Of a stretch of DNA of 14,362 nt, positions 6,818 to 14,362 are shown piece after piece. Origin of the DNA: Desulfobacterales bacterium S5133MH16 (GTDB lineage: Bacteria > Desulfobacterota > Desulfobacteria > Desulfobacterales > UBA11574); assembly GCA_001751005.1 (NCBI GenBank), contig MAXL01000369.1, forward strand, positions 1 to 14,362, in the 5' to 3' direction. The notes under the pieces are model-generated. The model did no database searches, was not told the DNA's origin, and saw nothing but the letters and a program-made list of their open reading frames with translations. The position numbers and the translations under genes are program-made. The stretch's first letter is position 1. Every line of letters starts with the position of its first letter.

Positions 6818-6881
6818 CAATAATTCCTCCTTGGTATGAATTTTAAGTGTTTTTGATTATCGGGTTTATTCTATCAGCAAC

Positions 6882-7508
6882 CTAAAGCATTTGAAGAACC
6901 GGCATAACAGAGCGGATAAAAAACTCGTAAAAAAATGAACGATTCCGTCTGATATTTTCAACAATATCTTCATCCCTTGCATGATCCGGTGTATCACTGA
7001 CAAATTTGAAAATAAAACATTTTGTATTAAACTTCCTGCACGCCTGAGCAACTGAAGCACCTTCCATGTCGATCAGGTCTGCATTCATGGAAATCTTTTT
7101 GCGTTCATCAGGGTCAAGAACCGCCATGTCACTGGTGGAAAGCTTGGCAGTATGAAACCCATTTAAAATATCAGGGTGATGAATGTATGGTCTTTTTGTT
7201 GTTAATTTATGTCTGTCATATTCAATAATTTTATTTATGTGAAAGATCTCTCCCAGAGGATGTGAAAAATCTGTCGCACCTGCCGCTCCGAGATTGCAAA
7301 CCCAGGCCGGGTGATACTTATCACATGAATAACCGGTCGCCATGGCTGCATTTGCTTTGCCGATACCTGAAATGATTAAAAAAATATTGTCATTCTGAAA
7401 TACGGCAAAAGGTTTTTTACGGCTCTGGGTTAAAGACATACCCAGGACAAAAGGCTTAGCCTCAAGCATGGTGGCCATGACGATTGCCGTTACAGTATAT
7501 TTTTCCAC
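6882..7508 (-). CDS. mqnB: Futalosine hydrolase / aminofutalosine nucleosidase (MqnB-like)
   Basis: A 208-residue member of the MTA/SAH nucleosidase superfamily. Catalytic residues align with the family: E16 (MLEAKPF), E149 in DMEGAS (147-152) and D172 in VSDTPD. The glycine-rich GIGKANAA (48-55) is also typical. Placed in the mqn operon, it should cleave futalosine to dehypoxanthine futalosine and hypoxanthine, or act directly on aminofutalosine and release adenine. The GTG start at 7508 overlaps the end of mqnD by 19 nt and is supported by GAGGAG 8 nt upstream, inside mqnD. It is the last mqn gene of the operon. Substrate choice between futalosine and aminofutalosine cannot be settled from sequence; no deaminase gene is nearby. 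Confidence 0.87.
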   Translation of the reverse strand: MEKYTVTAIVMATMLEAKPFVLGMSLTQSRKKPFAVFQNDNIFLIISGIGKANAAMATGYSCDKYHPAWVCNLGAAGATDFSHPLGEIFHINKIIEYDRHKLTTKRPYIHHPDILNGFHTAKLSTSDMAVLDPDERKKISMNADLIDMEGASVAQACRKFNTKCFIFKFVSDTPDHARDEDIVENIRRNRSFFYEFFIRSVMPVLQML

Positions 7509-8290
7509 CGAGCCATCTCCTCAAGGGTCTGTATTGCTTTTCTCCCGTTATCTCCCAGCGATAGGGTAAAATTGTTGACATACAGGTCTATATGCCCGTC
7601 AATAACCTGATCATCCAGTTCCTGTGCATGCAATTTTACAAATTCCCGGGATGCATTTTTGTTTTTTAAAGCATATTGAACCGAATTTCGAAGAACAGAT
7701 TCAATATCATCTTTCAGGTCGATGGCCGGGCGATCTTTGCTCACAGCAATACACCCCAATGGAATGGGAAGCCCTGTTTCGTCTTCCCACCACTTACCCA
7801 GGTCGATTATTTGGACACAACCATATTCCGGATATATGAACCGGCCTTCATGAATTATCAGTCCGGCGTCGTATCTTCCGATCCGGACCCCTTCAAGTAT
7901 ATTATCAAACCGGGTTATTTCAACATTACGTATTTCAGGATTCCACAACTTCAACAGAAGATATGCGGTTGTGTATTCACCCGGTACGGCGACTTTTGCT
8001 TCAGGCAATGAAAAATCAGAAGATCTTCCCACAAGAAGAGGTCCGCAACCATATCCGAGTGCAGAACCTGAATCAAGTATTTTATAGTTTTGTTTCAGCT
8101 TAAGATAGGCATAAAATGAGAGCTTTGAAATATGAAATGTTTTAAAAAAAGCTTTTTTATTCAGTGTCTCCACATCATGCATATGTGGAATAAAACGTAA
8201 ATTTCCCGTATCAATGCAGTGGTGAAGCAGGGCATGAAATATAAATGTGTCGTTAGGACAGGTTGTAAATGCAAGATCGAGTGTTGTCAT
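7490..8290 (-). CDS. mqnD: 1,4-dihydroxy-6-naphthoate synthase
   Basis: A 266-residue protein with the MqnD hallmark FTTCPNDTFIFHALLH at the N-terminus, DVETLN, SGSALGYGCGPLLV and VPGEYTTAYLLLKL. The family has a periplasmic-binding-protein fold but acts in the cytoplasm, converting cyclic dehypoxanthine futalosine to 1,4-dihydroxy-6-naphthoate. The ATG at 8290 is chosen; the preceding in-frame TTG (8293) is a less likely start. The gap from mqnC is 12 nt and the end overlaps mqnB by 19 nt, so the three are surely co-transcribed. Length is close to the usual 270-280. Confidence 0.96.
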   Translation of the reverse strand: MTTLDLAFTTCPNDTFIFHALLHHCIDTGNLRFIPHMHDVETLNKKAFFKTFHISKLSFYAYLKLKQNYKILDSGSALGYGCGPLLVGRSSDFSLPEAKVAVPGEYTTAYLLLKLWNPEIRNVEITRFDNILEGVRIGRYDAGLIIHEGRFIYPEYGCVQIIDLGKWWEDETGLPIPLGCIAVSKDRPAIDLKDDIESVLRNSVQYALKNKNASREFVKLHAQELDDQVIDGHIDLYVNNFTLSLGDNGRKAIQTLEEMARWKNIL

Positions 8291-8302
8291 CAAAATTGGT
8301 TT

Positions 8303-9373
8303 TTACCCACATTCCCGTATCGCACGATATCGAGAATCCCTCTGCACAGGAATCTTGCCGGCGTTTTTAATGATATGGACAAGTTCCTTATGGTTGGTAC
8401 TGGTTTTTATTCCGGTTGCCTTTACTACAACCTCTTCCATGAGCACCCCGCCCATGTCGTTTGCCCCCATTGTCAGTGCAATCTGTGCAAGCTTCAGACC
8501 TTCGGTAAGCCACCCGGCCTGAATATAGGTGATATTGTCAAGGAATATCCTGGCAATTGCAACCATCTTAAGATAATCCATACCTGTTGCCGGAAGAATA
8601 TTTTCCATTCGTGTGCCGGCAGGCGAAAATGACCAGGGGATAAAGGCCTGTAAAATTCCTGTGTCATCCTGAACATCACGTATTATTTTAAGATGTTCTA
8701 TCTTCTCTTCATGGGTCTCTCCCATTCCGTAAGTCATGGTTGCTGAAGACTTCATTTCATTTCGGTAAAGAGAGTATATTACTTCCCGCCATTCATCCAC
8801 CGTGATTTTTTTTGGACTTACCTTTGCGCGTATTCTGTCAACCAGAAGGTCTGACGCGCCCGGTACGGAATCGAGGCCTGCCTCTTTTAATGCCTTCACA
8901 ACATTATCTATGGGCAGGGAGCTTTTGCGTGAAATGTGTACAATTTCCGAAGGAGAAAAGGAATGAAGGTAGATTTTCGGAAAACGGTTTTTAACCGTTT
9001 TTACCATCTCAATATATTTGTCCAGAGTATAGCCCGGGTGAAGTCCGCCCTGAAGCATAACCTGGGTTCCTCCGACAGCAATAAGTTCTTCAACTTTTCG
9101 GAGAATATCGTCCATTGTCAGTTCATAAGATTGAATAAGATTGGCCCGGGCATGAAAGGCACAGAAAGCACATGCCGCCTCACAAATATTGGTAAAATTG
9201 ACAATCCGATCGATGATGAACCCGACTTCTTCTTTGGGGTATACTAATCTTCTTCTCATATTTCCGGCTTTTCCCAGGTTAATAATGTCCCAGGAAAAAA
9301 GATCCGGAGCTTCTTCAGGAAGTATTCTGTCCTCCTGGTATATCTTATGAAAAAGTTCGTTGTTTTCGATCAC
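8303..9373 (-). CDS. mqnC: Cyclic dehypoxanthine futalosine synthase (radical SAM)
   Basis: The 356-residue protein is a radical SAM enzyme with C64-x3-C68-x2-C71 in NICEAACAFCAF, which binds the [4Fe-4S] cluster. GGTQVMLQGGLHPG (101-114), PGASDLL and TMGANDMGG are characteristic of MqnC rather than MqnE. It closes the second ring of dehypoxanthine futalosine by radical chemistry. The start is a GTG at 9373 with AAAGGA a few bases upstream, 11 nt after mqnA ends. The protein has full family length, and no key residue appears to be missing. It shares ancestry with MqnE, encoded two genes upstream. Confidence 0.96.
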   Translation of the reverse strand: MIENNELFHKIYQEDRILPEEAPDLFSWDIINLGKAGNMRRRLVYPKEEVGFIIDRIVNFTNICEAACAFCAFHARANLIQSYELTMDDILRKVEELIAVGGTQVMLQGGLHPGYTLDKYIEMVKTVKNRFPKIYLHSFSPSEIVHISRKSSLPIDNVVKALKEAGLDSVPGASDLLVDRIRAKVSPKKITVDEWREVIYSLYRNEMKSSATMTYGMGETHEEKIEHLKIIRDVQDDTGILQAFIPWSFSPAGTRMENILPATGMDYLKMVAIARIFLDNITYIQAGWLTEGLKLAQIALTMGANDMGGVLMEEVVVKATGIKTSTNHKELVHIIKNAGKIPVQRDSRYRAIRECG

Positions 9374-9384
9374 GTCTTCCTTTG

Positions 9385-10197
9385 CTATTCAACATCCAAA
9401 TAGCTTAATCCGGTTACCTTTTTAAGCAATCCCATCTCTCCGGCAACCGCATAATAAAACATTAAGGCTTTTTTTAAATTATCATCAAATTTAAACTGCA
9501 AAAGATCAAAATAGCCGTTGATGTCATAAATAATATCCGGATATCTTGCTTTTGCCAGTGAAACCACATTTTCTTTTTCTTCTTCAAGGCAGCGCAATGA
9601 GCTGTGATATGAAGAAACAACAGATTTTATTTGGAGTTTATATTTTTCAACAACGCTTTGTCTGACCGCAAACACGGCAAATACCACGGGGAAGCCGGTT
9701 TTTCGAAGCCACAGGTCGCCCAGGTCATAAATATAAGAAACCGGCTCGGAGGTTATTGCCATTGCATCATTGCCGATAACAAGAGCGGCATCCATATCTT
9801 TAAGCACCGGTCTCGGTTCGGTGGGTATGTACGATGGTTCTAACTGGTAATATTTTTTTAGCAGGACTTTTAAAAGCACCACAGAAGTATGTGACGCACT
9901 GGTAATGCCCACTTTCTTTTGGTTTAAATCTTCAATGGGGATTTTGCTTATCAGAATGACAGATCCCACATACCCTACCGAACTCAAGCAGAATTGCGGA
10001 AGCACGAGCACATCTTCGGCAATTTCCGCACAGGTTGCCGAGGAAATGGGGCTCATGTCGAGTTGCCGGCGGGCCATCATTTTATTGAGCATGCAGGGAT
10101 ACCCCGGATGGATGCTGATCTTTGGAACAGGTTTTTTCTCAAACATTCGAAAATAAAAAGGATAGCAGTTGAGATAGTCGATATAGCCAAGCCTCAT
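9385..10197 (-). CDS. mqnA: Chorismate dehydratase
   Basis: The protein starts RLGYIDYLNCYPFYF, the typical MqnA N-terminus, and continues with MSPISSATCAEI, SVGYVGSV and ITSASHTSVVLLKVLL. It has a periplasmic-binding-protein fold related to MqnD and dehydrates chorismate to 3-[(1-carboxyvinyl)oxy]benzoate, the first committed step of the futalosine route. The start is placed at ATG 10197, giving 270 residues: it overlaps the mqnE stop as ATGA and has AAAGGAG 5 nt upstream. A longer reading from ATG 10224 would run further into mqnE and add nine residues not expected in the family. Confidence 0.95.
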   Translation of the reverse strand: MRLGYIDYLNCYPFYFRMFEKKPVPKISIHPGYPCMLNKMMARRQLDMSPISSATCAEIAEDVLVLPQFCLSSVGYVGSVILISKIPIEDLNQKKVGITSASHTSVVLLKVLLKKYYQLEPSYIPTEPRPVLKDMDAALVIGNDAMAITSEPVSYIYDLGDLWLRKTGFPVVFAVFAVRQSVVEKYKLQIKSVVSSYHSSLRCLEEEKENVVSLAKARYPDIIYDINGYFDLLQFKFDDNLKKALMFYYAVAGEMGLLKKVTGLSYLDVE

Positions 10198-11312
10198 ACA
10201 TACTCCTTTTCCGGGCCGGCCCATAACGTGCGGTAGCTTGCGGTTGTCCGTTCAGGTATGAGTTGGGCGTTATGGATCAGTCTTTTTAAAAAAGTCTCTG
10301 ATCCAAAATCAGGGGTTTGAGCACCGGCGGCATGAACAACTTTTTCATTGTTATAAGTCGCGCCAATATCATCAACCCCGAACCTGAGAAGGGTCTGGGC
10401 CATTTTTTCGCCCAGGTACATCCACAATGCCTTTAAATGGGGTACATTGTGGAGAAAAATTCTACTGGTGGCATAGATACGGATGTCATCGTAGCCTGTG
10501 GTCGTGTGCGTAACTTCCAGCGCCGTATTCTCACTATGGAACTGTAACGGCACAAAGGTTTTAAAACCTCCGGTCTCATCCTGAAGATCACGGATCCGCG
10601 AAAGATGATCAACAATATCTTCGGCAGTCTCGACATGATTATAAAGCATGGTTGCATTTGTCTTAAGACCCATTTTGTGGGCGGTCCGCATGACGGAAAG
10701 CCATTTGGATCCCGATATTTTCTTTGGCGCTATGATGTCCCGAACCCGAGGAGAAAAGATTTCAGCCCCGCCTCCGGGGAGGGCCTCCACACCTGCATCC
10801 ATAAGTCGATTAAAAACTTCTTCAAGGGAAATTTTATTTTTTTTCGCAAAATAATCGTATTCAACCGCAGTAAATGCAACAATATGCATATCCGGCTTTA
10901 TTTTTTTAATGAGCCGTAACATCTGCTCGAAATAGTCGATGGTAAGATTGGGGTGGAGTCCGCCCACAATATGAACTTCATCAATCCCTGAACACGCGGC
11001 ACTGTGTATCCTCTGCTCAATTTCATCAGGAGAAAGCAAAAACGCCTTTTCATCATTTTCATCACAGGAAAAGGCACATAAGGGACATCGCAACTCACAG
11101 ATATTCGTGTAGTTAAGATTCATATTAACCCCGTAATATGCAATATCCTCATGCAATTTTGTCCGGATATGATGAGCAATCGTGCCAAGATCCAGGATGT
11201 CATGGGTTGTAAGCATGTAGAGAGCATCTTCTTTGCCTACCGGGATATTATTGCAGACCTTTTCAGCGATACGGCGAAGTTTTTTATTCTGTATGTTATC
11301 CGGAAGTGTCAT
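10194..11312 (-). CDS. mqnE: Aminodeoxyfutalosine synthase (radical SAM)
   Basis: A 372-residue radical SAM enzyme with C72-x3-C76-x2-C79 in NICELRCPLCAF. The blocks DEVHIVGGLHPNL and HIVAFTAVEYDYFA distinguish MqnE from MqnC. It joins the adenosyl radical of S-adenosylmethionine to the MqnA product with loss of CO2, giving 6-amino-6-deoxyfutalosine. ATG at 11312 is preferred: it follows the ubiX-like stop by one nucleotide and has AAGGGA 8 nt upstream, while an upstream in-frame start at 11342 would overlap ubiX by 29 nt. The end overlaps mqnA by 4 nt. Confidence 0.96.
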   Translation of the reverse strand: MTLPDNIQNKKLRRIAEKVCNNIPVGKEDALYMLTTHDILDLGTIAHHIRTKLHEDIAYYGVNMNLNYTNICELRCPLCAFSCDENDEKAFLLSPDEIEQRIHSAACSGIDEVHIVGGLHPNLTIDYFEQMLRLIKKIKPDMHIVAFTAVEYDYFAKKNKISLEEVFNRLMDAGVEALPGGGAEIFSPRVRDIIAPKKISGSKWLSVMRTAHKMGLKTNATMLYNHVETAEDIVDHLSRIRDLQDETGGFKTFVPLQFHSENTALEVTHTTTGYDDIRIYATSRIFLHNVPHLKALWMYLGEKMAQTLLRFGVDDIGATYNNEKVVHAAGAQTPDFGSETFLKRLIHNAQLIPERTTASYRTLWAGPEKEYV

Positions 11313-11313
11313 A

Positions 11314-11916
11314 TTATATTTCCCTTTTCCCCCAGCTTTCAAACAGATTGTGCTCCCGGCCCAAAAGGTTCAACACCTTCCCGACAACAAAGTTAACCAC
11401 ATCATCAACCGATTCGGGCCATGTGTAGAATCCCGGAACCGGCGGAACGATCTCAATCCCGGCCAGAGCGGCCCTGTGTATGTTTTCGGTGTGGACAATA
11501 CTGAGTGGTGTTTCCCTGGGAACAATGATGCACCTGCGCTTTTCCTTTAATGCCACATCACAGGTTCTGGTAATTAGTGAATCTGCATATCCGTGGACAA
11601 TGGCGGAAAGTGTTTTCATCGAACAGGGGATAACAACCATTGCTTCGAATCTTGTGGAACCGCTTGCCACCGGAGCAAAAAAATCATTGTTTTTGAACTC
11701 GCTCAAAAGATCATAATTTTCGGAAAGACCCCGCTTTGCAAGCAGTTCTTTCAAGGATGAGAAGGAGATCTTTTCTCGTAAGATTTCGTATTCAATAATT
11801 TGACGGGCCGGCTGTGAAACGATTGCGGCAACCTTTTCTTCTGCATTAAGGAGTTCTTCAATAAGGCGAACTCCCATTATTGGGCCGCTTGCTCCTGAAA
11901 TTGCAACAACTATCAT
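11314..11916 (-). CDS. ubiX: Flavin prenyltransferase, UbiX family (MqnM-like)
   Basis: A 200-residue flavoprotein of the UbiX/Pad1 family, with the nucleotide-binding GASGP (8-12) near the N-terminus, VIPCSMKTLSAI, and the PRETPLS motif near 134-140. It attaches a dimethylallyl group to reduced FMN, making the prenylated FMN needed by UbiD decarboxylases. The UbiD homologue is encoded two genes upstream, which fits perfectly. It overlaps the prenyltransferase gene by the four bases ATGA and is followed after 1 nt by mqnE. In futalosine organisms this homologue is called MqnM; the assignment to menaquinone rests on the operon. It could serve other UbiD enzymes in the cell as well. Confidence 0.95.
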   Translation of the reverse strand: MIVVAISGASGPIMGVRLIEELLNAEEKVAAIVSQPARQIIEYEILREKISFSSLKELLAKRGLSENYDLLSEFKNNDFFAPVASGSTRFEAMVVIPCSMKTLSAIVHGYADSLITRTCDVALKEKRRCIIVPRETPLSIVHTENIHRAALAGIEIVPPVPGFYTWPESVDDVVNFVVGKVLNLLGREHNLFESWGKREI

Positions 11917-12764
11917 AAAAATTTCCCTATAAAAACATCCGTGAGGGTTCCGAAAAAGAGTATGGGGGATATGTATATATTGGCTTTAAAGAAATTCCTT
12001 ATGGCCAAAGTGATATTTTTACTCCTTGCCAATCTCTGCTGGTAAAAAAATATTATTCCGACAAGTACAACCGCTGTCCAATATGGAACGGTTTTATGTG
12101 TTAGGAATCCCGCATATATCATGGCGCTTATAGAGACCAAATAGCATGCTGTGGAGATGACAAGTGCCCCTTTCTTTCCAAAACGGACCGGCATGGAATG
12201 AAGTTTTTCTTTAACATCAAATTCCATATCCTGGATGGCATAAACGATGTCAAGCCCTGCAATCCATGTCATTATTATAAACCCCAGAACAAAAGGGACA
12301 CGAGTAAATTCACCGGTAACCGCAATATATCCTCCAATGGGGGCGGCTGCTTCAACCAAACCGAGATAGAAATGGGACGAGGCGCTGAAACGTTTAAGAT
12401 AAGAATATGTAAACAGCATTAAAACTGCCGGAAAAGATAGATAAAAACAGAGTCTGTTCAGCATAAATGAAGCGCCGATGAGTAAGAATGAGGAAATAGC
12501 CGCCGTTATCCATACCACCCCGGGCTGAACGTCTCCTTTTGGAACCGGCCGGTCGCTGGTACGCGGATTTTTTGCATCGATCTCAGCATCGATCACTCTG
12601 TTAAATGACATGCCGGCGGTTCTGGCTGAAGCCAGGGCAACAATCACCCATAACCAGGTCATAAATGTCCCACCTCCGGCAAAAAGCACACCTATTAGTG
12701 CAAAAGGCAAAGCAAAAAGGGTTTGCTCTATCATAATAAGTTTCGAAAATTTCTTAAAATCCAT
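11913..12764 (-). CDS. ubiA: UbiA-family polyprenyltransferase (MqnP-like)
   Basis: The 283-residue protein is mostly hydrophobic, with about eight or nine membrane helices. It shows both aspartate-rich motifs of UbiA prenyltransferases: NRVIDAEID (N55, D59, D63) and DIVYAIQDMEFD (D172, D179, D183), which bind the magnesium-diphosphate of the polyprenyl donor. In this operon it should prenylate 1,4-dihydroxy-6-naphthoate, as MqnP does; 4-hydroxybenzoate, the UbiA substrate, is unlikely given the neighbours. The ATG at 12764 overlaps the ubiD-like gene by 11 nt and has a GGTGGA-type ribosome binding site within it. It overlaps ubiX by 4 nt. Confidence 0.95.
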   Translation of the reverse strand: MDFKKFSKLIMIEQTLFALPFALIGVLFAGGGTFMTWLWVIVALASARTAGMSFNRVIDAEIDAKNPRTSDRPVPKGDVQPGVVWITAAISSFLLIGASFMLNRLCFYLSFPAVLMLFTYSYLKRFSASSHFYLGLVEAAAPIGGYIAVTGEFTRVPFVLGFIIMTWIAGLDIVYAIQDMEFDVKEKLHSMPVRFGKKGALVISTACYLVSISAMIYAGFLTHKTVPYWTAVVLVGIIFFYQQRLARSKNITLAIRNFFKANIYISPILFFGTLTDVFIGKFL

Positions 12765-14199
12765 ATTCTTTCCACCGGCTGCTTACTTTTTCGATTATTT
12801 CTTCAGACATTCTAATCTCTTCAGGCCAATCCCGGCCCATTCCTTCTTCACGGGTTTTTCTTGTAGCGTCTATTCCCATTTTTCCGCCAAAATTAGGATA
12901 CGGCGCTGAGTGGTCCAGCGCATCCACAGGACCTTCCGATAAAAGCAGATCTCTTTTTGGATCCACATTATTAAGGAGTTTCCAGACTACGGTTCTTGAA
13001 TCACGAAGATCCATATCTTTATCGAATACCACAATATACTTGGTTGAAGCCATCTGACCCAGTCCCCAGAGCGCGTTAATCACTTTTTTAGCCTGTCCGG
13101 GAAACTTCTTGTCAATTGCTACCAGGGCGCAGTTGTGAAACACGCCTTCCATGGGAAGTTCCATGTCAACAATTTCCGGAACGAGCATTTTTAATAAAGG
13201 CAAAAAAATCCTCTCGGTGGCCTTTGCCATATAACAGTCTTCCATGGGCGGCTTTCCCACGATTGTTGCAGGATAAACAGCATCATTTCTGCAGGTAATA
13301 CAGGTAACATGGAATACCGGATAAAGGTCTGCAGGAGAATAAAACCCGGTATGGTCCCCAAAAGGGCCTTCAATCCGCTCTTCATTAGGATCTACATATC
13401 CTTCAATGATAACATCGGATTCCGCCGGCACAAAAATATCAATTGTCTTTGCCCGGGTTATTTGGATGGAACGTGAACCGATAAAACCTGCAAGCAAAAG
13501 TTCGTCCATATCCGGAGGAAGGGGTGCTGTTGCCGCATAGGTAACTAAAGGTGATCCTCCCAGGGCCACAGCCACCTCCATCCGCTCTCCCCGGGATTTG
13601 TATTTGTCAAAATGGCGACTGCCGTCCTTATTGTACTGCCAGTGCATACCGGTTGTGGCATTGTCGTATTTGTGCATGCGATACATTCCCATATTCTGAA
13701 CCCCGGTATCCGGATCTTTTGTAATGACAACAGGAAGGGTAATAAAAGAACCGCCGTCTTGAGGCCAGCAGGTGAGAATGGGGAGCATGTCAAGCAATGG
13801 CCCTTCCGGACCGTAGACCCGCTGCTGGCACGGGGCATGTTTCACTTTTTTGGGTGAAATACCAGCCAGCTCTTTCAAGTCAAGGAGCATCTTTATTTTT
13901 TGGGTAAAACTGCCCGGAGGCCTGATTTTAATTAATGCTTCTATGCGTCGGCCAATATCGTCGAAAGAATCGCACCCCAGCGCCATTTTCATACGTCGAA
14001 AGCTTCCAAAGGAATTGATAAGAAGTGGAAATGTTGATCCTTTTATCTTCTCAAAAAGAAGCGCCGGACCTTGAGTTTTGCTCATCCTGTCCGCTATTTC
14101 AGTTACTTCCAATACAGAATCCACTTCTGCGGAAATCCTTTTGAGCTCATTTTCAGATTCGAGTTTTCTAATAAATTCCCAAGTGTTTTTAAATGGCAT
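12754..14199 (-). CDS. ubiD: UbiD-family decarboxylase (MqnL-like)
   Basis: A 481-residue protein of the prenylated-FMN-dependent UbiD family, close to the E. coli UbiD length. Aligned by eye, the catalytic triad is R174 (MYRMHKYD) with E278 and D283 in EGPFGDHTGFY. It should remove the 6-carboxylate from the prenylated naphthoate in late menaquinone assembly, the role given to MqnL. ATG 14199 (MPFKNTWEF) is preferred, with AGGGTG upstream; an in-frame TTG at 14217 would add six residues and is less convincing. It is the first gene of the operon, and the MITE-like palindrome lies just 32 nt upstream of its start, so the element may contain or separate the promoter. Confidence 0.95.
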   Translation of the reverse strand: MPFKNTWEFIRKLESENELKRISAEVDSVLEVTEIADRMSKTQGPALLFEKIKGSTFPLLINSFGSFRRMKMALGCDSFDDIGRRIEALIKIRPPGSFTQKIKMLLDLKELAGISPKKVKHAPCQQRVYGPEGPLLDMLPILTCWPQDGGSFITLPVVITKDPDTGVQNMGMYRMHKYDNATTGMHWQYNKDGSRHFDKYKSRGERMEVAVALGGSPLVTYAATAPLPPDMDELLLAGFIGSRSIQITRAKTIDIFVPAESDVIIEGYVDPNEERIEGPFGDHTGFYSPADLYPVFHVTCITCRNDAVYPATIVGKPPMEDCYMAKATERIFLPLLKMLVPEIVDMELPMEGVFHNCALVAIDKKFPGQAKKVINALWGLGQMASTKYIVVFDKDMDLRDSRTVVWKLLNNVDPKRDLLLSEGPVDALDHSAPYPNFGGKMGIDATRKTREEGMGRDWPEEIRMSEEIIEKVSSRWKEYGF

Positions 14200-14231
14200 A
14201 TGTAACACCCTAAACAATTAAAATTAAATTT

Positions 14232-14356
14232 GACGGTTTCGTAAAAAGTCCAACTTCTGCGTTATGCTGCATTTCGTAATCATTCAACGTACGAAAAGTA
14301 CGCCTCATGATTACAAAATTTGCACGCCTTGAATTTGAACTTTTTACGAAACCGTC
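14232..14356. repeat. 125-bp palindromic MITE-like element upstream of the menaquinone operon
   Basis: Perfect 18-bp terminal inverted repeats, GACGGTTTCGTAAAAAGT at 14232-14249 and its complement at 14339-14356, enclose partly complementary arms. The centre forms a second stem: GTAATCAT (14276-14283) with ATGATTAC (14307-14314), then CGTAC-GAAAA-GTACG (14288-14302) as the tip. The whole element could fold as a long hairpin. It has no open reading frame. The flanks are AT-rich and no clear target duplication is visible. Size, symmetry and lack of coding fit a non-autonomous miniature transposable element; only one copy lies in the window, so mobility is inferred. Confidence 0.88.
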
Positions 14357-14362
14357 TAAATC

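Noticed and set aside
8303..11312. The two radical SAM genes as a tandem duplication of one enzyme
   Set aside because: Their motifs clearly differ: one matches MqnC (VMLQGGLHPG), the other MqnE (VHIVGGLHP with AFTAVE), so they are distinct pathway steps.
11314..14199. Ubiquinone biosynthesis genes (ubiX, ubiA, ubiD)
   Set aside because: The proteins belong to those families, but tight linkage with mqnE, A, C, D and B makes a menaquinone role much more likely.

Overview
The window looks like chromosome of an anaerobic bacterium, most likely a Desulfobacterota (deltaproteobacterial sulfate-reducer-type) lineage. This is inferred from a complete futalosine-route menaquinone operon, an RNase J/PlsC pair, a small clostridial-type 2[4Fe-4S] ferredoxin, two lineage-restricted hypothetical proteins, moderate-to-low GC, and dispersed palindromic repeats. 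No 16S or other taxonomic marker is present, so the assignment is tentative.

Layout. Positions 3-74 hold the C-terminal tail of a truncated plus-strand gene, followed by the first copy of a 118-bp repeat (88-205). From 3066 down to 279, on the minus strand, lie a small conserved hypothetical protein, a lysophospholipid acyltransferase (plsC) and ribonuclease J (rnj); the last two overlap by 7 nt. A gene-poor stretch (3085-3398) carries the second repeat copy, which ends two bases before the start codon of a plus-strand Ste24-type M48 membrane metalloprotease. That gene converges, with a 4-nt overlap, on ogt (methylated-DNA repair). Then come a ferredoxin (minus), a divergent 188-residue hypothetical (plus), and a cyclophilin-type peptidyl-prolyl isomerase (minus).

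From 14199 down to 6882 runs a tightly packed minus-strand operon for menaquinone by the futalosine route: UbiD-like decarboxylase, UbiA-like prenyltransferase, UbiX-like flavin prenyltransferase, mqnE, mqnA, mqnC, mqnD, mqnB. Junctions range from 19-nt overlaps to 12-nt gaps, so translational coupling is likely. MqnA and MqnE turn chorismate into aminofutalosine. MqnB cleaves off the base, MqnC cyclises and MqnD releases 1,4-dihydroxy-6-naphthoate. The UbiA-like enzyme prenylates this and the UbiD-like enzyme, using prenylated FMN made by the UbiX-like protein, decarboxylates it. A separate aminofutalosine deaminase and the final C-methyltransferase are not in the window. A 125-bp palindromic, MITE-like element (14232-14356) sits immediately upstream of the operon.

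I see no CRISPR array, phage, transposase, tRNA or rRNA. The most notable non-genic signals are the two repeat families. The coding content is largely well-known housekeeping and quinone metabolism, and I do not claim a new system.
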